Shown here piece after piece: positions 22,734 to 22,953 of a DNA stretch of 22,953 bases. Source of the stretch: Ignavibacteriaceae bacterium (GTDB taxonomy: Bacteria > Bacteroidota > Ignavibacteria > Ignavibacteriales > Ignavibacteriaceae); the NCBI GenBank assembly GCA_013388525.1, contig JACAFA010000209.1, positions 1 through 22,953 of the forward strand, written 5' to 3'. Position numbers and translations under genes: made by a program. The notes under the pieces were generated by a model. That model did no database searches, was not told the DNA's origin, and saw only the letters and a list, made by a program, of their open reading frames with translations. Each line of letters begins with the position of its first letter. The stretch's first letter is position 1.

Positions 22734-22953
22734 TTAAAGTGAAGTAATTTTTTTATTTAGCCAAAAATACCAGTTCTGAAACGCTAACCTTTTATTTCCA
22801 TCTTCATCATATAAACCTGTGTCCTTCCAAACCTTTAACAGATCATCAGGCGAACCGATTTCCTGCCATAATTTATCATAATCACGAAGCACAAAATTAA
22901 CGACGAATTTCAAATCATATTCTTCAGCTTTATTCAACATAAGTGTTATATAC
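22734..22953 (-). CDS. C-terminal part of a gene cut by the window edge, possibly a glycoside hydrolase
   Basis: The frame ends at TAA 22734-22736 and stays open through the window edge, so the Met at 22940 is probably internal; about 72 residues are visible. They read as the end of a soluble enzyme: YDLKFVVNFVLRDYDKLW, then WKDTGLYDEDGNKRLAFQNW near the C-terminus. The D-G/S-G-L-Y-D-x-x-G-x-x-R-x-A-x-x-W pattern resembles the last strand and helix of TIM-barrel glycosidases (GH53/GH5-like). This is suggestive only. The MFS gene starts 35 bp downstream on the same strand. Confidence 0.6.
   Translation of the reverse strand, partial: YITLMLNKAEEYDLKFVVNFVLRDYDKLWQEIGSPDDLLKVWKDTGLYDEDGNKRLAFQNWYFWLNKKITSL

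Overview
The window is AT-rich (roughly 35-37% G+C by eye) and densely coded. It looks like chromosomal DNA of a free-living bacterium in the Bacteroidota/Chlorobi/Ignavibacteria group; Ignavibacteria-like is my best guess. The reasons are the low G+C, the family-typical tail-specific protease and short RsmI, a TTG-N20-TAnnTTTG promoter-like site of the Bacteroidota kind, and a small palindromic repeat of a type I remember from this group. The taxonomic placement is inference. I see no phage genes, no transposase, no CRISPR array and no rRNA.

Left part (1-5683, plus strand): the 3' part of a tRNA-Gly(GCC), a hairpin with a U tract, a tRNA-Cys(GCA), then plsY, an HtrA/Deg-type serine protease and purB, packed with a 2-nt gap and an ATGA overlap. 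A tail-specific protease (Prc/CtpA type) follows. It meets an unrecognised minus-strand gene (5680-6408) tail to tail, with both stop codons inside one TTAA.

Middle (6409-10386): a lysine-degradation locus. A minus-strand Rrf2-type regulator and an ALDH7/antiquitin-type aldehyde dehydrogenase sit divergently from a plus-strand L-lysine 6-aminotransferase. The two enzymes would convert L-lysine to 2-aminoadipate 6-semialdehyde and then to 2-aminoadipate. The 349-bp divergent spacer carries an inverted repeat just upstream of rrf2, a promoter-like site, a possible 29-codon reading frame and further small inverted repeats. Both arms end in clear intrinsic terminators.

Right part (10387-22953): rsmI on the plus strand, then only minus-strand genes. 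A long, tightly packed set runs PAP2-like protein, crotonase-family enzyme, apt, SpoIIM/DUF95, multi-pass membrane protein, DUF4129, DUF4350, MoxR AAA+ ATPase, DUF58 and RDD. The last seven form a known type of conserved cluster whose MoxR ATPase and DUF58 von Willebrand-like partner probably act at the membrane. Upstream lie a tRNA-dihydrouridine synthase (dus), a HigA-type antitoxin with no toxin beside it, a previously hidden N-terminal remnant of a second dus gene, a Tet(A)-like MFS exporter, and the 3' end of a gene cut by the window edge.

The most unusual points are the dus/HigA/dus-remnant arrangement, the 68-bp palindromic repeat at 19936-20003 with a half-copy in front of rsmI, and the regulatory architecture of the lysine locus. 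I did not find a convincing wholly new system. The MoxR-DUF58 cluster and the unidentified gene at 5680-6408 are the least understood functional parts.
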